Source: Anaerolineae bacterium (GTDB taxonomy: Bacteria; Chloroflexota; Anaerolineae; Anaerolineales; Anaerolineaceae). Taken from it: DNA of 64,000 bases. The DNA lies in NCBI GenBank assembly GCA_013178185.1, contig JABLXC010000005.1, positions 104,377-168,376 on the forward strand, in the 5' to 3' direction. Position numbers and translations under genes: made by a program. Below are positions 37,616 to 46,863 of this stretch, piece after piece (position 1 is the first letter of the stretch; each line of letters starts with the position of its first letter). The notes beneath the pieces were generated by a model. It was given only the letters and a program-made list of their open reading frames with translations. It ran no database searches and had not been told where the DNA came from.

Positions 37616-37764
37616 GTTTTTGAATTGGTCCCATTGTATGCCGGGAATTCCTTCCCGTCAAGAAATTTGTGTTTCGAGATTGTGTTTGCTCTACCGGGGT
37701 TTTACGGATTCCGGTCTAAAACGATCTCTCTGCCTATCTAACAATTCTCTTTCTAGAAAGTGGC

Positions 37765-39180
37765 TCACCCTTTTTTTAACCGGCGCTTTTCGGGGAGGGA
37801 ACTCACCCCGGCTCGATAGGGGGGGACATCCAATAAGAAGATGCGGCAGAGGCGTTTGTCGTACATCCGGCTGTTGATGCGCGGGTCAATTTCATCCATG
37901 CTGCTGCTGGTGGTGATGACCGTCGCCAGGCGAGCGTTGTAACGGTAGTTGAAGATCTGGTACAGTTTTTCCCTGGCCCACGGGGTGGCGCTTTGGGTAC
38001 CGAGATCGTCCAGGATGAGCAGAGGGGTGGTGCGAATTTCTTCAAACATATTGTCATAAGAGACGGGGCTGTTCGGGCTAAAGGTGGCCCTGAGGTGGTC
38101 TAACAGGTCTGGCACGACCACGAAGAGGGGGGCTTCGCCGAGCGAATGGCGATAGTTGCCGATGGCGGCTGCCAGATGGGTTTTTCCCACCGAGTAATTC
38201 CCCATCAGCACCAGCCAGCCGTTTGGGTTTTCAGAAAATTCGTGAGCAGCGCGAAAGGCCTTTTCAATGCTCTGGCGCTGATCCGGCGAGAGCTTTTCGC
38301 GTTCTCGAAGGCCAAAATTTCCAAAGGTCTGGTCAGTATGCAGGTGGAGAGAAGAAAGGGCAGGGTAACCGCTGTCTTGAGCGGCGCGTCGGAAATCGGG
38401 GGCAGAGATTTGGAGCCGAACAACCAGTTCGGGGTCTAACAGCCGAGAGGCGATGCGCGGATCAATATCTTTGAGTTCCTGGTTGGTGGTCAGGACGGTG
38501 GAGAGACGGTTGACATATCGGTAATTCAGGATTTGGAATAACTTTTCTTGCGCCCAGGCGGTTGTGTTTTGGGTGCCCAAATCGTCCAATACTAACAGGC
38601 GGATGCTGCGAATTTCTTCAAAGCGCTGTTCGAAGGAAATATCTTCGGCGCCGTAAGCGTAGCGCAGCCAATCGAGCAGATCGGGGACGGTAAGGAAAAG
38701 GGTTGGTACCGCCATCGAAACGGCAAAATTCGCAATGGCAGCGGCCAGATGTGTTTTTCCGCAGCCATAACCGCCCATCAGCAAGATCCAGCCTTCCAAG
38801 TGTTGCGCGTACTGCTGGGTAATTTGGAGGGCGGTCATCAGCGACTGCGCCTGATCAGCGTGAATCTGACCGCGCCCGCCGGGTAAAAAGCTCTCGAAGG
38901 TCATGTTCTTATAGGCCTCAAGGTTGCTCAAGCGGTACAGGCGGTTCTGGGCATTCTGGATGGCGGATTTTTGGCGGCAGGAACAAATTTGAAGCCGGCC
39001 GAAGTCTGGGTGGTCAATGGGAAGGTCGCGGCGTACAAACCCGATCCCGCCGCAAATCGGGCAATTGGGATCGCCCAGGACCAGTGAGGGGTTGCCCGGC
39101 TCAGTGTTCGATGAAGTTGGCGGAGTCGCCTTTGAGGTAGTAGTCTCGATTTTTTTCAAGGTTTTGCCGATCGGCTCCAT
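37765..39180 (-). CDS. DnaC/DnaI-like helicase loader with two tandem AAA+ modules
   Basis: About 471 residues. The N-terminus has a zinc-binding stretch (NCPICGGIGF ... CSCRQK) as in DnaI-type loaders. Two consecutive DnaC-like ATPase domains follow: module 1 with Walker A GGYGCGKTHLAAAIANF and Walker B LLVLDDLGTQNTTAWAQEKL; module 2 with GNYSVGKTHLAAAIGNY and LLILDDLGTQSATPWAREKL. Ordinary loaders have one. The ATG at 39180 has AGGAG 10 bases upstream; the ATG at 39189 is only 1 base from it. The start overlaps the DnaD-like gene by about 80 bases. It should load the DnaB helicase encoded in the same operon. Confidence 0.85.
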   Translation of the reverse strand: MEPIGKTLKKIETTTSKATPPTSSNTEPGNPSLVLGDPNCPICGGIGFVRRDLPIDHPDFGRLQICSCRQKSAIQNAQNRLYRLSNLEAYKNMTFESFLPGGRGQIHADQAQSLMTALQITQQYAQHLEGWILLMGGYGCGKTHLAAAIANFAVSMAVPTLFLTVPDLLDWLRYAYGAEDISFEQRFEEIRSIRLLVLDDLGTQNTTAWAQEKLFQILNYRYVNRLSTVLTTNQELKDIDPRIASRLLDPELVVRLQISAPDFRRAAQDSGYPALSSLHLHTDQTFGNFGLREREKLSPDQRQSIEKAFRAAHEFSENPNGWLVLMGNYSVGKTHLAAAIGNYRHSLGEAPLFVVVPDLLDHLRATFSPNSPVSYDNMFEEIRTTPLLILDDLGTQSATPWAREKLYQIFNYRYNARLATVITTSSSMDEIDPRINSRMYDKRLCRIFLLDVPPYRAGVSSLPEKRRLKKG

Positions 39181-39805
39181 GGCGTCCATTCTCCTGCCAG
39201 GATTTTAAGATGGCTTCAATATATCGCCAACGGCGCACGTTGTTTTCGACGGCGATTTGCAGAGCATCCTGGATCCATTCTGTTGGGTAGGTTTGTTCGG
39301 CGTCTCGCAGCGCCTCGGCGATCATGGGGGTAAGCGGGCCAATATTTTCTTCGTACAGGCGGTAGATGGTTGGGCGTTCCAGATCGAGGGCGGGGATGAC
39401 GCGTAAATTGGGGTTTGGTGACCAGCGGCCAGATTCGAGGGCTTTGAGTGCAGCCCTGCCATGCGCTGTGTTGAGGAAGTAAAGGTGGGTTTCGTTTTCC
39501 TCGTCGCGCAAACAGGCTTTGAGGAACACGCCGCGCTCGACCGCCTGTTCCAGGGCTGTTTTCAAGGCAGCCTCGGCGGCTGAGGGGTCCTCTGCCAATC
39601 TTTGCAGCAGGCGCTGATCCTGAAGGAAGTCTTGAAGCGTGATATAACGGGCATCGCCTTGTTGCTGGTTGAGAAACCAGAAGGCATACAAGATGACCTT
39701 GAGTTCCACCAGGCTGTCGATTTGCGGCAGCAGCTCACGAAAGAAAGCAGCCGGCAGCGGCGTTAGCGAGGTTTTCCCTGGGGGGAAGCCGGGGAACTTG
39801 GGCAT
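39101..39805 (-). CDS. DnaD-like replication initiation protein
   Basis: A 234-residue protein with the DnaD layout. The N-terminal winged-helix-like part includes FFRELLPQIDSLVELKVILY and a polar variable middle. The C-terminal DnaB2-type helical domain includes IYRLYEENIGPLTPMIAEAL, TYPTEWIQDALQIAVENNVR and WRYIEAILKSWQENG. In Gram-positive-like systems DnaD remodels origin DNA and recruits the helicase loader. It sits between dnaB and the loader gene, 7 bases after dnaB, which strongly supports the assignment. Confidence 0.9.
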   Translation of the reverse strand: MPKFPGFPPGKTSLTPLPAAFFRELLPQIDSLVELKVILYAFWFLNQQQGDARYITLQDFLQDQRLLQRLAEDPSAAEAALKTALEQAVERGVFLKACLRDEENETHLYFLNTAHGRAALKALESGRWSPNPNLRVIPALDLERPTIYRLYEENIGPLTPMIAEALRDAEQTYPTEWIQDALQIAVENNVRRWRYIEAILKSWQENGRHGADRQNLEKNRDYYLKGDSANFIEH

Positions 39806-39812
39806 TTTTGGG

Positions 39813-41195
39813 TCAGGCTCCTGTCCGTTTTGGATAAGAAGCAGTGGCGGCGTTTTCGAAACGCGCCAGATTATTCAGAAATACCAGTTCGATGCCGGGA
39901 TGAGTGGGACCGTTGCGGTGCTTGGCGACAATTAACTCAGCAACATTGGCGCGCGGGTTGTCGCGCTCGAGCATGTCGGGACGATGAATGAACATGACGA
40001 TGTCGGCGTCTTGTTCCAGCGAGCCAGATTCGCGCAGATCGGAGAGAACAGGCTTCTTATCGGCGCGCTGCTCAACGGCGCGTGAAAGCTGCGCGGCTGC
40101 CAGTACAGGGACATTGAGTTCACGAGCCAGGACTTTGAGATACCTGGAAATATATGAGACCTCCTGGACGCGGTTGTCGGTGCGGGTGTCGCTGGACATG
40201 AGTTGTAGATAGTCCACAATGACCAGGTCGAGCTGGAATTCCAGGTGCAGGCGGCGGCACTTGGTGCGTAATTGAAGGGGAGTAATAGCAGGGGTGTCAT
40301 CCAGGAAAACGGTGGTGTCACCGAGGACTTCGATGGCGTGGGTAAAAAGTGGCCAATCTTCTTCGGTAAGTTTGCCGGTGCGCAGGCGTTGGGTATCAAT
40401 GCCAGTCTCTTGGGCGATCAGGCGCTGGACAAGCTGTTCATTGGACATTTCTAGTGAGAACATGGCGACATGCTTCTTATGTTTTTGAGCGGCATTTTTT
40501 GCCACCGAGAGCAGAAAGCCAGTTTTGCCCGAACCAGGGCGCCCGGCAACGATGAGCAAATCAGATTTTTGCAGCCCACCCAGCAGACGATCGAGGTCGA
40601 TCAGGCCTGTTGGAACGCCATAGATTTCGTCGTCGCGACGCGAAAGCTGGTCAATGCGATCGTACACCTCACTGAGCACGCGCTGGATGGGTTGCAGGTC
40701 GTGCCTGATGCGGCGCTCACTCAAACCGAAGATGTTTTTTTCAGCCTCATCAAGAATGCCTTCGACGGATTGCTCCTGATTGTAGGCTAACTTGGCAAGT
40801 TCGTTGGCCGAAGCCAGCATCCGCCGGCGGATGGCGTTTTCCTCTACAATTCGTCCATAGGCTTCGGCGTGTAGCGAAGTGGGGGTCTGATTGATGAGGG
40901 ACATGACGTAAGCCTCCCCCCCGGCTTCGGCTAACTGGTTGTGCTGCTCAAGCTGTTCGCAAACGGTTAGAAAGTCAATGGGCATCCGGCTTTCGTGCAG
41001 GCGGGTAAATGCCTCCCAAATCCAACGGTTGCGGACGATGTAAAAATCGTCCGGTTCCAGGAACTGTGCTACCTCGTAATAAGATTCGGGGTTAATGAGA
41101 ACTGCGCCCAGTACAGCTTCTTCGCTCTCACGGCTATGAGGTTGAGCTTGCAATCTTTCGAGACGTTTCTCTTCTACCGGATATTCTGCACTCAT
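39813..41195 (-). CDS. dnaB: Replicative DNA helicase
   Basis: A 460-residue hexameric helicase. The N-terminal domain begins PHSRESEEAVLGAVLINPES. The RecA-like C-terminal motor has Walker A LLIVAGRPGSGKTGFLLSVA, Walker B LDLVIVDYLQLMSS, and the late motif LSDLRESGSLEQDADIVMFI. It unwinds DNA ahead of the replisome. It is first in an operon with the DnaD-like and loader genes, so helicase, initiator and loader are made together. Confidence 0.97.
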   Translation of the reverse strand: MSAEYPVEEKRLERLQAQPHSRESEEAVLGAVLINPESYYEVAQFLEPDDFYIVRNRWIWEAFTRLHESRMPIDFLTVCEQLEQHNQLAEAGGEAYVMSLINQTPTSLHAEAYGRIVEENAIRRRMLASANELAKLAYNQEQSVEGILDEAEKNIFGLSERRIRHDLQPIQRVLSEVYDRIDQLSRRDDEIYGVPTGLIDLDRLLGGLQKSDLLIVAGRPGSGKTGFLLSVAKNAAQKHKKHVAMFSLEMSNEQLVQRLIAQETGIDTQRLRTGKLTEEDWPLFTHAIEVLGDTTVFLDDTPAITPLQLRTKCRRLHLEFQLDLVIVDYLQLMSSDTRTDNRVQEVSYISRYLKVLARELNVPVLAAAQLSRAVEQRADKKPVLSDLRESGSLEQDADIVMFIHRPDMLERDNPRANVAELIVAKHRNGPTHPGIELVFLNNLARFENAATASYPKRTGA

Positions 41196-41243
41196 GGATA
41201 CTTTTTAACCTGATTTTCAGAACAGCGGGATGTGAAACAAAAA

Positions 41244-41265
41244 CCGGGGCAGTGGCTGGCCCCGG
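41244..41265 (-). terminator. Intrinsic terminator after the DUF151 nuclease gene
   Basis: CCGGGGC (41244-41250) and GCCCCGG (41259-41265) form a GC hairpin followed on the minus strand by TTTTTG. It lies just past the stop at 41279 and before the dnaB start. Confidence 0.82.
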
Positions 41266-41278
41266 CGCCTGGTTGTTA

Positions 41279-41869
41279 TCATAGTTTGTCGGGCTTGGGG
41301 TTTTCTTCGCCGGTGTCTTCATCGCTGGAAGAGTCCGGCGAGTCGCCGATATCCAGGTTCTTGAGAAAATCATCAAAAACCGAGAGACGCTCATCTGATA
41401 ATGGTTCTTCAGACGAGTTGGGTTCTTCCACTGTTGGTTTGTCCTGTTCGGCGATTTCTTGTTCAGGGATAATACCGGCTATTTGAAGCACTTCCTGGGC
41501 GACCAAAATGGGAACATGCCATCGCACCGCCAGGGCAATTGCATCCGATGGCCGGGAGTCGATATTGATGATCTGCCCGTCCGTTTCAACGACTAGATTG
41601 CCGTAAAAAACATCTTCTCGCAGGGAGATGATTTCAACTCGCGACAGACGAGCGTTTAGAGATTTTAGGACGTTTTTCAAAAGATCGTGCGTTTGGGGGC
41701 GTGCTACTTCGACCTCTTGCAATGCGATGGTGATGGCTTCGGCTTCATACGGGCCGATCCAGATCGGCAAATACCGTTCTGCGTTGTTCTCGCGCAAGAC
41801 GACGATACGTTGCTGGTTGGTCAAACTGACCCGCACACTATCGATTACGACTTCTACCATTCTGGACAT
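41279..41869 (-). CDS. Bifunctional nuclease family protein (DUF151)
   Basis: A 196-residue protein. The N-terminal 140 residues form the DUF151 domain: VEVVIDSVRVSLTNQQRIVV, RYLPIWIGPYEAEAITIAL, FYGNLVVETDGQIINIDSRP, then SDAIALAVRWHVPILVAQEV. Plant and bacterial members have been reported to have DNase and RNase activity. The C-terminal tail is acidic and Ser/Glu-rich, probably disordered. A single gene with its own terminator; no link to the neighbouring replication operon can be proven. Confidence 0.9.
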   Translation of the reverse strand: MSRMVEVVIDSVRVSLTNQQRIVVLRENNAERYLPIWIGPYEAEAITIALQEVEVARPQTHDLLKNVLKSLNARLSRVEIISLREDVFYGNLVVETDGQIINIDSRPSDAIALAVRWHVPILVAQEVLQIAGIIPEQEIAEQDKPTVEEPNSSEEPLSDERLSVFDDFLKNLDIGDSPDSSSDEDTGEENPKPDKL

Positions 41870-41981
41870 AAAAACCTTCCTTTAAGCTCGCCCGTTCGGT
41901 TCTGCCTTTTTAATTCTAACACGGGGCAGGGCGGTATGCAACCAGAAGAAGAAACGATCCCACATTTCTTAAGATTCCGTG

Positions 41982-42170
41982 TATAATAACAAAACCTCAA
42001 GGTCCTGCTACTTCTTGGCAAGAATTGAACCTTTACAGATAATTTATGAGACAGTTCGATCGCATGGTGGTGTGGCTTTTTCCATTGAATGATCTGTCTC
42101 AAAAGGTCTCAATTGACAGGGGGGTAGCGTTTCTACGAACGCGATCAAGCAGGGTGGTGGTTTCCCGGAA
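41982..42170 (+). promoter_or_regulatory. Candidate promoter and structured leader of the response-regulator gene
   Basis: TATAAT stands at 41982-41987 with no clear -35 box. The following 180-base leader contains a 7-bp stem GAGACAG/CTGTCTC (42048-42054 with 42094-42100). I see no known riboswitch class in it and no coding frame that looks real. Confidence 0.4.
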
Positions 42171-42938
42171 TTGAAATTTTACTTTATAGAAGGGGACACC
42201 GCCGTATTTATAACGGTGCGAAAGGATTTAAGGCCGTTGACTTCAATACGGGCGAAGATTTTACTTGTAGAAGGCAAGCGGGGCGACGCCCCCGTTTTTT
42301 TGGGTGGCTTGAGCAGGAAAGGGTTTGATGTTGCGCCTTTTCAAAACGGGAAGGCGGCCTTAGATTACCTTAAAAAAAATACCCCCCATGTTGTCCTTAT
42401 TAATGCTGCCTCGATGCAAACGAGTGGGCGGCGAATATGTCAGTCTGTCCACCAATTGGCGCCCAACATCCCGATTCTTTTGATCGTGGAAGAAGGTTAT
42501 AAGAACCAAGGAAAATTGGATGCAGAGGTGCTGCTGACTCTTCCTTTTACATTGCAGAAATTATTGAACCGCTTGCGCCCGTTGCTCCCGGCTGAAGAAA
42601 AGAATCTTATTAAAGCAGGTCCGCTATACCTGGATACCGACCAACGTTGGGTGCGTTACAATAATCGGCAGATTAGCCTAACGCCGCGTCTGATCATGCT
42701 GTTGCGGGTTCTGATGGATCACCCTGGCGAGGTCATCGAACGTGAAACGCTGTTCAAGCAGGTATGGGAAACGGATTACACAGGCGATACCCGCACGCTG
42801 GATGTCCATGTTAGCTGGCTGCGCCAGGCGATCGAAGAGGACCCTCGCCACCCCCGTTTTGTGAAGACTGTGCGCGGCGTCGGGTACCGGCTGGATGTGG
42901 AACCGGATACCCGGCCTGCACGAGCCAGAAAACCTTAA
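42171..42938 (+). CDS. OmpR-family regulator with a degenerate receiver domain
   Basis: A 255-residue protein. The N-terminal receiver-like domain (about 28-140) lacks the key residues: the early acidic pair is replaced (ILLVEGKRGDAP), the phospho-Asp position reads VVLINAASMQTSG, and the late Lys is missing (LLTLPFTLQK). The C-terminal winged helix (about 155-245) is complete: ISLTPRLIMLLRVLMDHPGE, TLDVHVSWLRQAIEEDP, and FVKTVRGVGYRLDVEPD. It should bind DNA without classical phosphorylation. No histidine kinase gene is adjacent. A GTG at 42216 is an alternative start. Confidence 0.85.
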   Translation: MKFYFIEGDTAVFITVRKDLRPLTSIRAKILLVEGKRGDAPVFLGGLSRKGFDVAPFQNGKAALDYLKKNTPHVVLINAASMQTSGRRICQSVHQLAPNIPILLIVEEGYKNQGKLDAEVLLTLPFTLQKLLNRLRPLLPAEEKNLIKAGPLYLDTDQRWVRYNNRQISLTPRLIMLLRVLMDHPGEVIERETLFKQVWETDYTGDTRTLDVHVSWLRQAIEEDPRHPRFVKTVRGVGYRLDVEPDTRPARARKP

Positions 42939-42980
42939 GGGTTAAGGGGCCGTTGATTTTGTAACGTACCCTATCTTGTC

Positions 42981-43008
42981 TTGACATTCAATTTCATTCC
43001 TGTATAAT
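42981..43008 (+). promoter_or_regulatory. Consensus sigma-70 promoter of serS
   Basis: TTGACA at 42981-42986 and TATAAT at 43003-43008, spacer 16 bases. Transcription should begin near 43015, right at the 5' end of the T-box leader. Confidence 0.88.
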
Positions 43009-43013
43009 CTGGC

Positions 43014-43282
43014 AAAGAGAATAGAAACTTGCCCGGGGTCCAATAACCAGGGCGCCATTCAGAGAACCGGCGGCAGGTGCGAGCCGGCATGCAATACTGG
43101 TGAAATCCCTCCCGGCTGGCTCGTGAGAGACAGGTTGTCCTTGAAGGAAAATGCGACTTGCATTTTGTAAGAGGACCGGAAGCGCCGTTATCGCAAAAAG
43201 AGGCCGCAGGGCTCTGCGGTGAATGCAGGTGGCACCACGAACTGCCCCTTCGTCCTGCAGCGGCGATGGGGCAGTTATTTTT
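43014..43282 (+). ncRNA. T-box riboswitch controlling serS
   Basis: The leader has the stem I features CAGAGAACCGG and GGTGCGAGCCGG, and the antiterminator core GAATGCAGGTGGCACCACG at 43221-43239. A terminator follows (AACTGCCCC 43240-43248 with 43268-43276, then ATTTTT). A TCC triplet at 43106-43108 lies in the expected specifier loop and matches a serine codon. Uncharged tRNA-Ser would pair with it and allow read-through into serS. The 5' boundary is approximate. Confidence 0.9.
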
Positions 43283-43299
43283 GCCACAAGGAGGCTGCT

Positions 43300-44574
43300 A
43301 TGTTGGATATAATGCTGGTGCGTGAAAATCCAGATCTGGTGCGCCGAGCCCTCAGGGATCGCCAGATGGAAACTGATGGTGTTGACCGAGTGCTCACGCT
43401 GGATCTGCGCCGCCGAAATCTACTGACAGAAGTAGAATCGCTGAAAGCGGAGCGCAACGCCGGTTCGAAGGAGATCAGCCAGATCCGGGATGCGGAGAAG
43501 CGCCAGGCGAGGATTGAGGCACTGCGATTGGTGGGGGACCGGATTGCCCGGCTGGATGACGAAGTGCGCCAGGTGGAAGATGAGCTCCGGACAGTTCTGG
43601 CTGAGATTCCTAACCTGCCTGATCCAACGACGCCCATCGGCAAAGATGAGCATGACAACGTGGTCGTCAAGACGGTCGGCGAAATCTCGAAACCAAGTTT
43701 TGAACCTCTGCCGCATTGGGAGTTGGGCCCCAGGCTTGGCATTCTTAATTTCGAGCAGGGGGTAAAGATTACCGGCTCGCGTTTTTACATTTTGAGTGGG
43801 GCAGGCGCCAGGCTGCAACGGGCGTTGATTGCGTGGATGCTGGATTTACATATCCGCCAGGGATACCTGGAGAAATATACCCCTTTCATGGTACGCGCGG
43901 ATACGTTGTTTGCATCTGGGCAACTTCCGAAATTTGCAGATAATCTATATCACGACAGCGAGGAAGATTTCTGGATGGTGCCCACGGCAGAGGTGCCTTT
44001 GACCGGCATCCACATGGGCGACATCCTGGAAGAATCAGCCCTTCCGGCGCGCTATACGGCTTATACGCCCTGTTTTCGGCGGGAAAAGATGAGCGCAGGG
44101 CGGGATGTGCGCGGCATCAAGCGTGGACACCAGTTCGACAAAGTGGAAATGTATATCTACGCCCGACCGGAAGAATCTTCAGCTGAATTGGAAAAAATGC
44201 TGGCCGATGCAGAACAGTGTTGCGCCGAATTGGGATTGGTTTACCGGGTCGTGCAATTGTGCAGCGGCGACCTGGGGTTCAACGCCAGGATTACTTATGA
44301 TATCGAGGTCTGGTCCCCAGGGTGCGGAGAGTGGCTGGAGGTTTCCTCAGTTTCGAATGTGGGCGATTTCCAGGCTCGCCGGGCAAACATCAAATATCGC
44401 CCTGGCGACGGCGGCAAGACGCGGCTGGTGCATACATTGAATGGATCGGGCTTGGGACTGCCCCGCACGATGATCGCCGTTATGGAAAATTACCAGCAGG
44501 CCGACGGTTCAATTGTGGTGCCAGAAGTGCTTCGCCCCTGGATGGGGGGCGTTGATGTTATCAGCCTGGTGTAA
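43300..44574 (+). CDS. serS: Seryl-tRNA synthetase
   Basis: A 424-residue class II synthetase. The N-terminal coiled-coil arm spans about residues 25-105. The catalytic domain shows motif 2 ([20 protein letters not shown], then [10 protein letters not shown]) and motif 3 ([20 protein letters not shown]), with [20 protein letters not shown] before it. It charges tRNA-Ser. ATG 43300 has AAGGAGG 5 bases upstream. Expression is controlled by the T-box leader. The DUF456 gene follows after 3 bases. Confidence 0.98.
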   Translation: MLDIMLVRENPDLVRRALRDRQMETDGVDRVLTLDLRRRNLLTEVESLKAERNAGSKEISQIRDAEKRQARIEALRLVGDRIARLDDEVRQVEDELRTVLAEIPNLPDPTTPIGKDEHDNVVVKTVGEISKPSFEPLPHWELGPRLGILNFEQGVKITGSRFYILSGAGARLQRALIAWMLDLHIRQGYLEKYTPFMVRADTLFASGQLPKFADNLYHDSEEDFWMVPTAEVPLTGIHMGDILEESALPARYTAYTPCFRREKMSAGRDVRGIKRGHQFDKVEMYIYARPEESSAELEKMLADAEQCCAELGLVYRVVQLCSGDLGFNARITYDIEVWSPGCGEWLEVSSVSNVGDFQARRANIKYRPGDGGKTRLVHTLNGSGLGLPRTMIAVMENYQQADGSIVVPEVLRPWMGGVDVISLV

Positions 44575-44577
44575 GCC

Positions 44578-45087
44578 ATGGATTTGAAGCCCGGTTTGAT
44601 GGCATTGCAATGGATTGCCCTGACCGTTATGCTGGTCGGCGAGTTGGGTTTGCTCACGACGATTGTTCCTGGCCTGACGATTATCTGGCTGGCGGCGCTA
44701 GGGTACTGGCTGGCGGCGGGTTTTAACTGGGTGAGTGGGCTGATTTTTGGGATTCTAACCGTGCTGATGATCGGTGGAAACTTAGCAGACAACGTCATCA
44801 TGGGCGCCAGCGCTCGCCAGACGGGCGCAAGCTGGCTGGCGGTTCTGCTGGCGCTGGCGGGAGGGGTGATCGGCAGCCTGATGTGGCCGCCTTTTGGCGG
44901 ATTGGCGGCAGCGTTGCTTTTGTTGTTCGTGGTTGAATTTTTTCGTCTGCGCAACTGGCGACAGGCACTGCACTCCATGCGCAGCATGGCTGCCGGGTGC
45001 GGTTGGGCGGTGGTAGTGCGAATGCTGATCGGCGCGATTATGATCTTGTTGTGGTTCATTGGGGTCTTTGTCCTCCAGGAGGTATGA
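44578..45087 (+). CDS. DUF456 family membrane protein
   Basis: A 169-residue integral membrane protein with four to five segments. It resembles DUF456, with TTIVPGLTIIWLAALGYWLA, the segment GILTVLMIGGNLADNVIMGA, and the glycine-rich GGVIGSLMWPPFGGLAAALL. No function is established. It starts 3 bases after serS, so it may be read through from the serS promoter, and its stop overlaps the start of the next gene (ATGA). Confidence 0.82.
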   Translation: MDLKPGLMALQWIALTVMLVGELGLLTTIVPGLTIIWLAALGYWLAAGFNWVSGLIFGILTVLMIGGNLADNVIMGASARQTGASWLAVLLALAGGVIGSLMWPPFGGLAAALLLLFVVEFFRLRNWRQALHSMRSMAAGCGWAVVVRMLIGAIMILLWFIGVFVLQEV

Positions 45088-45851
45088 AGAGGCTCTCCTT
45101 CCTCCAAACCGGCTTATCCCGCGGTGCTGCGATCAACGAAGTCGATCCTGGCCGCTGGCGGCTGAGTCTGCCATCAGGACCGGCAGGAGAATACCGCTGG
45201 GCGCAGCTCGATGATTATCGGGATCTGGCGCGGTCGAAATTTGGCTGGCAGCCCCCGGCGCGTTTAGCGGCGCGACTACGCGTTTCTGACGGCGCATTAC
45301 CAGGAACCTGGGGGTTTGGTTTGTGGAACGATCCTTTTTCGTTCAACATGGGGTTGGGCGGAATGACACGGCGTTTGCCTGTGTTGCCGAACGCGGCCTG
45401 GTTTTTCTATGCCTCGCCGCCCAATTATCTGGCGTTGCGCGATAATCACCCTGCCCAGGGTCTGCTGGCTGCGACGTTCTCCTCTCCTTGCATTCCATCC
45501 TGGATGCTGGCGCCGCTGGGGTTGTCCTTGCCGCTGCTGCTGATCCCAGCAACCGCCAGGCTTTTACGCTGGGCAGCCCGCAGTCTGGTCAATGAGGAGG
45601 CAATTCTGGCAAGCGTTGATGCTACAGAATGGCATGATTACTGGATCGAATGGCTGGCAGAGCGTGTCAGTTTTTGGGTGGATGGGCGATTGCTGCTGGA
45701 GACCGGGATTTCGCCGCGCGGCCGGTTGGGCCTGGTGATCTGGCTGGACAACCAGTATCTCAGTTTTCCGCCGGGGGGACGTTTGCGCGCTGGGACGCTG
45801 GCTTATGAAGCCGAAGCCTGGCTGGAGATCGAGGAGCAACTGCCGGATTAA
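45084..45851 (+). CDS. ConA-like lectin/glucanase-fold hypothetical protein
   Basis: About 255 residues. The sequence has the rhythm of a jelly-roll (LamG/GH16-like) fold: LSLPSGPAGEYRWAQLDDY at the N-terminus, GTWGFGLWNDPFSFN in the middle, and EWHDYWIEWLAERVSFWVDG with LLLETGISPRGRLGLVIWLD at the end, the usual inner-strand pair. No catalytic ExDxE motif of GH16 is visible, so it is probably a binding protein rather than an enzyme. No signal peptide is apparent. ATG 45084 overlaps the DUF456 stop and has AGGAGG just upstream. Confidence 0.72.
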   Translation: MKRLSFLQTGLSRGAAINEVDPGRWRLSLPSGPAGEYRWAQLDDYRDLARSKFGWQPPARLAARLRVSDGALPGTWGFGLWNDPFSFNMGLGGMTRRLPVLPNAAWFFYASPPNYLALRDNHPAQGLLAATFSSPCIPSWMLAPLGLSLPLLLIPATARLLRWAARSLVNEEAILASVDATEWHDYWIEWLAERVSFWVDGRLLLETGISPRGRLGLVIWLDNQYLSFPPGGRLRAGTLAYEAEAWLEIEEQLPD

Positions 45852-45876
45852 TTTTTCGGTTTGTGCGGCTTTTGTT

Positions 45877-46863
45877 TTAAAGAAAGACCTGGATAATCAT
45901 GGCAGCCAGGAAGATCATGCCAAAAGTGCGGTTGTGGACGAACGAGGCGGCTACGAACCACATGGGCCAGACGCCCGGTTGTAAATCTGGCGGCGGTTCG
46001 GTGGGGCGAGGTTTGAGATACATACGTAAAGGGCGAATAGCGTCGTAGAGCGCTAACACGACCGCCAGCATCACCGGGGAAAAGTATCCGACGGCTACCA
46101 GGTAAAAGACCAGCAAATATTGAAGCACAATCATCCCGATGGCAACAGAACGGGAGAGCTTTTCGCCCAGGATGACAGGCAGGGTGTGGATGTTTTTGGC
46201 CTTGTCTTCCTGAAGTTTGTCGATGTGCTTGCCAAAAATAACGGTGGTCGCGCCGAGGGCAAACGGCAGGCTGGCGATTACAACGTTCCAATCCCAGACG
46301 CCGGTGATGACATCATACCCGCCGCCGATCATGAGCGGCCCCCAAACGATGATGACGGCGAGTTCCCCCAACCCGATGTATTTCAGCGGCCAGGTATAGA
46401 ACAGGACGAACACAATGCCGGCAATCAGCAGTAGCAGAGCGCGAACACCGCCAAAGATCACCAGCGGGATGCCCGCAGCCAGCGCAATGCCGCCTGTGAG
46501 AGCGGCGTAGCTGAGCAGCACCTTTTTGGTCACCAACCCCTGCTCCAAGACCTGTGGTCCGTATTGAGTGCGGTAGTAATTATCTTTATCTACACCGCGG
46601 TTGTAGTCGGTCAGATCGTTGAGCAAGTTATTCGTGGCGTGCGCAAAGGTCAGGCCAATGGTGAGAAGAATCCACCTTCCCAGGTGGAACTGGCCGTCTC
46701 GCAGCGCCAGCAAACCGGCGATGGCGGCGGAAATAAAGGTCATGACAACAACAGCGGCGCGGCTAGAAATTAATAATTTGGAAATGAGATCGAGTTTTTC
46801 CCACTCTTCTTTCGAAATGCGAGGGATCACACGCAAGGCTTTGATCCATAACGCTGGATTCAT
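45877..46863 (-). CDS. UbiA-family prenyltransferase (MenA-like)
   Basis: A 328-residue polytopic membrane enzyme with eight to nine segments. The first Asp-rich motif is NLLNDLTDYNRGVD; the second is GKHIDKLQEDKAKNIHTLP. These bind the prenyl diphosphate through Mg. Such enzymes prenylate an aromatic head group, as in menaquinone or ubiquinone synthesis. No other quinone genes are nearby, so the acceptor is uncertain. Its start overlaps the stop of the DUF429 gene by 4 bases. Confidence 0.88.
   Translation of the reverse strand: MNPALWIKALRVIPRISKEEWEKLDLISKLLISSRAAVVVMTFISAAIAGLLALRDGQFHLGRWILLTIGLTFAHATNNLLNDLTDYNRGVDKDNYYRTQYGPQVLEQGLVTKKVLLSYAALTGGIALAAGIPLVIFGGVRALLLLIAGIVFVLFYTWPLKYIGLGELAVIIVWGPLMIGGGYDVITGVWDWNVVIASLPFALGATTVIFGKHIDKLQEDKAKNIHTLPVILGEKLSRSVAIGMIVLQYLLVFYLVAVGYFSPVMLAVVLALYDAIRPLRMYLKPRPTEPPPDLQPGVWPMWFVAASFVHNRTFGMIFLAAMIIQVFL

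Noticed and set aside
42121..42175. A second T-box-like motif (GGGTGGTGGTTTCCC) before the response regulator
   Set aside because: The core differs from the T-box consensus, no terminator or specifier loop follows, and the gene is not a synthetase or amino-acid gene.
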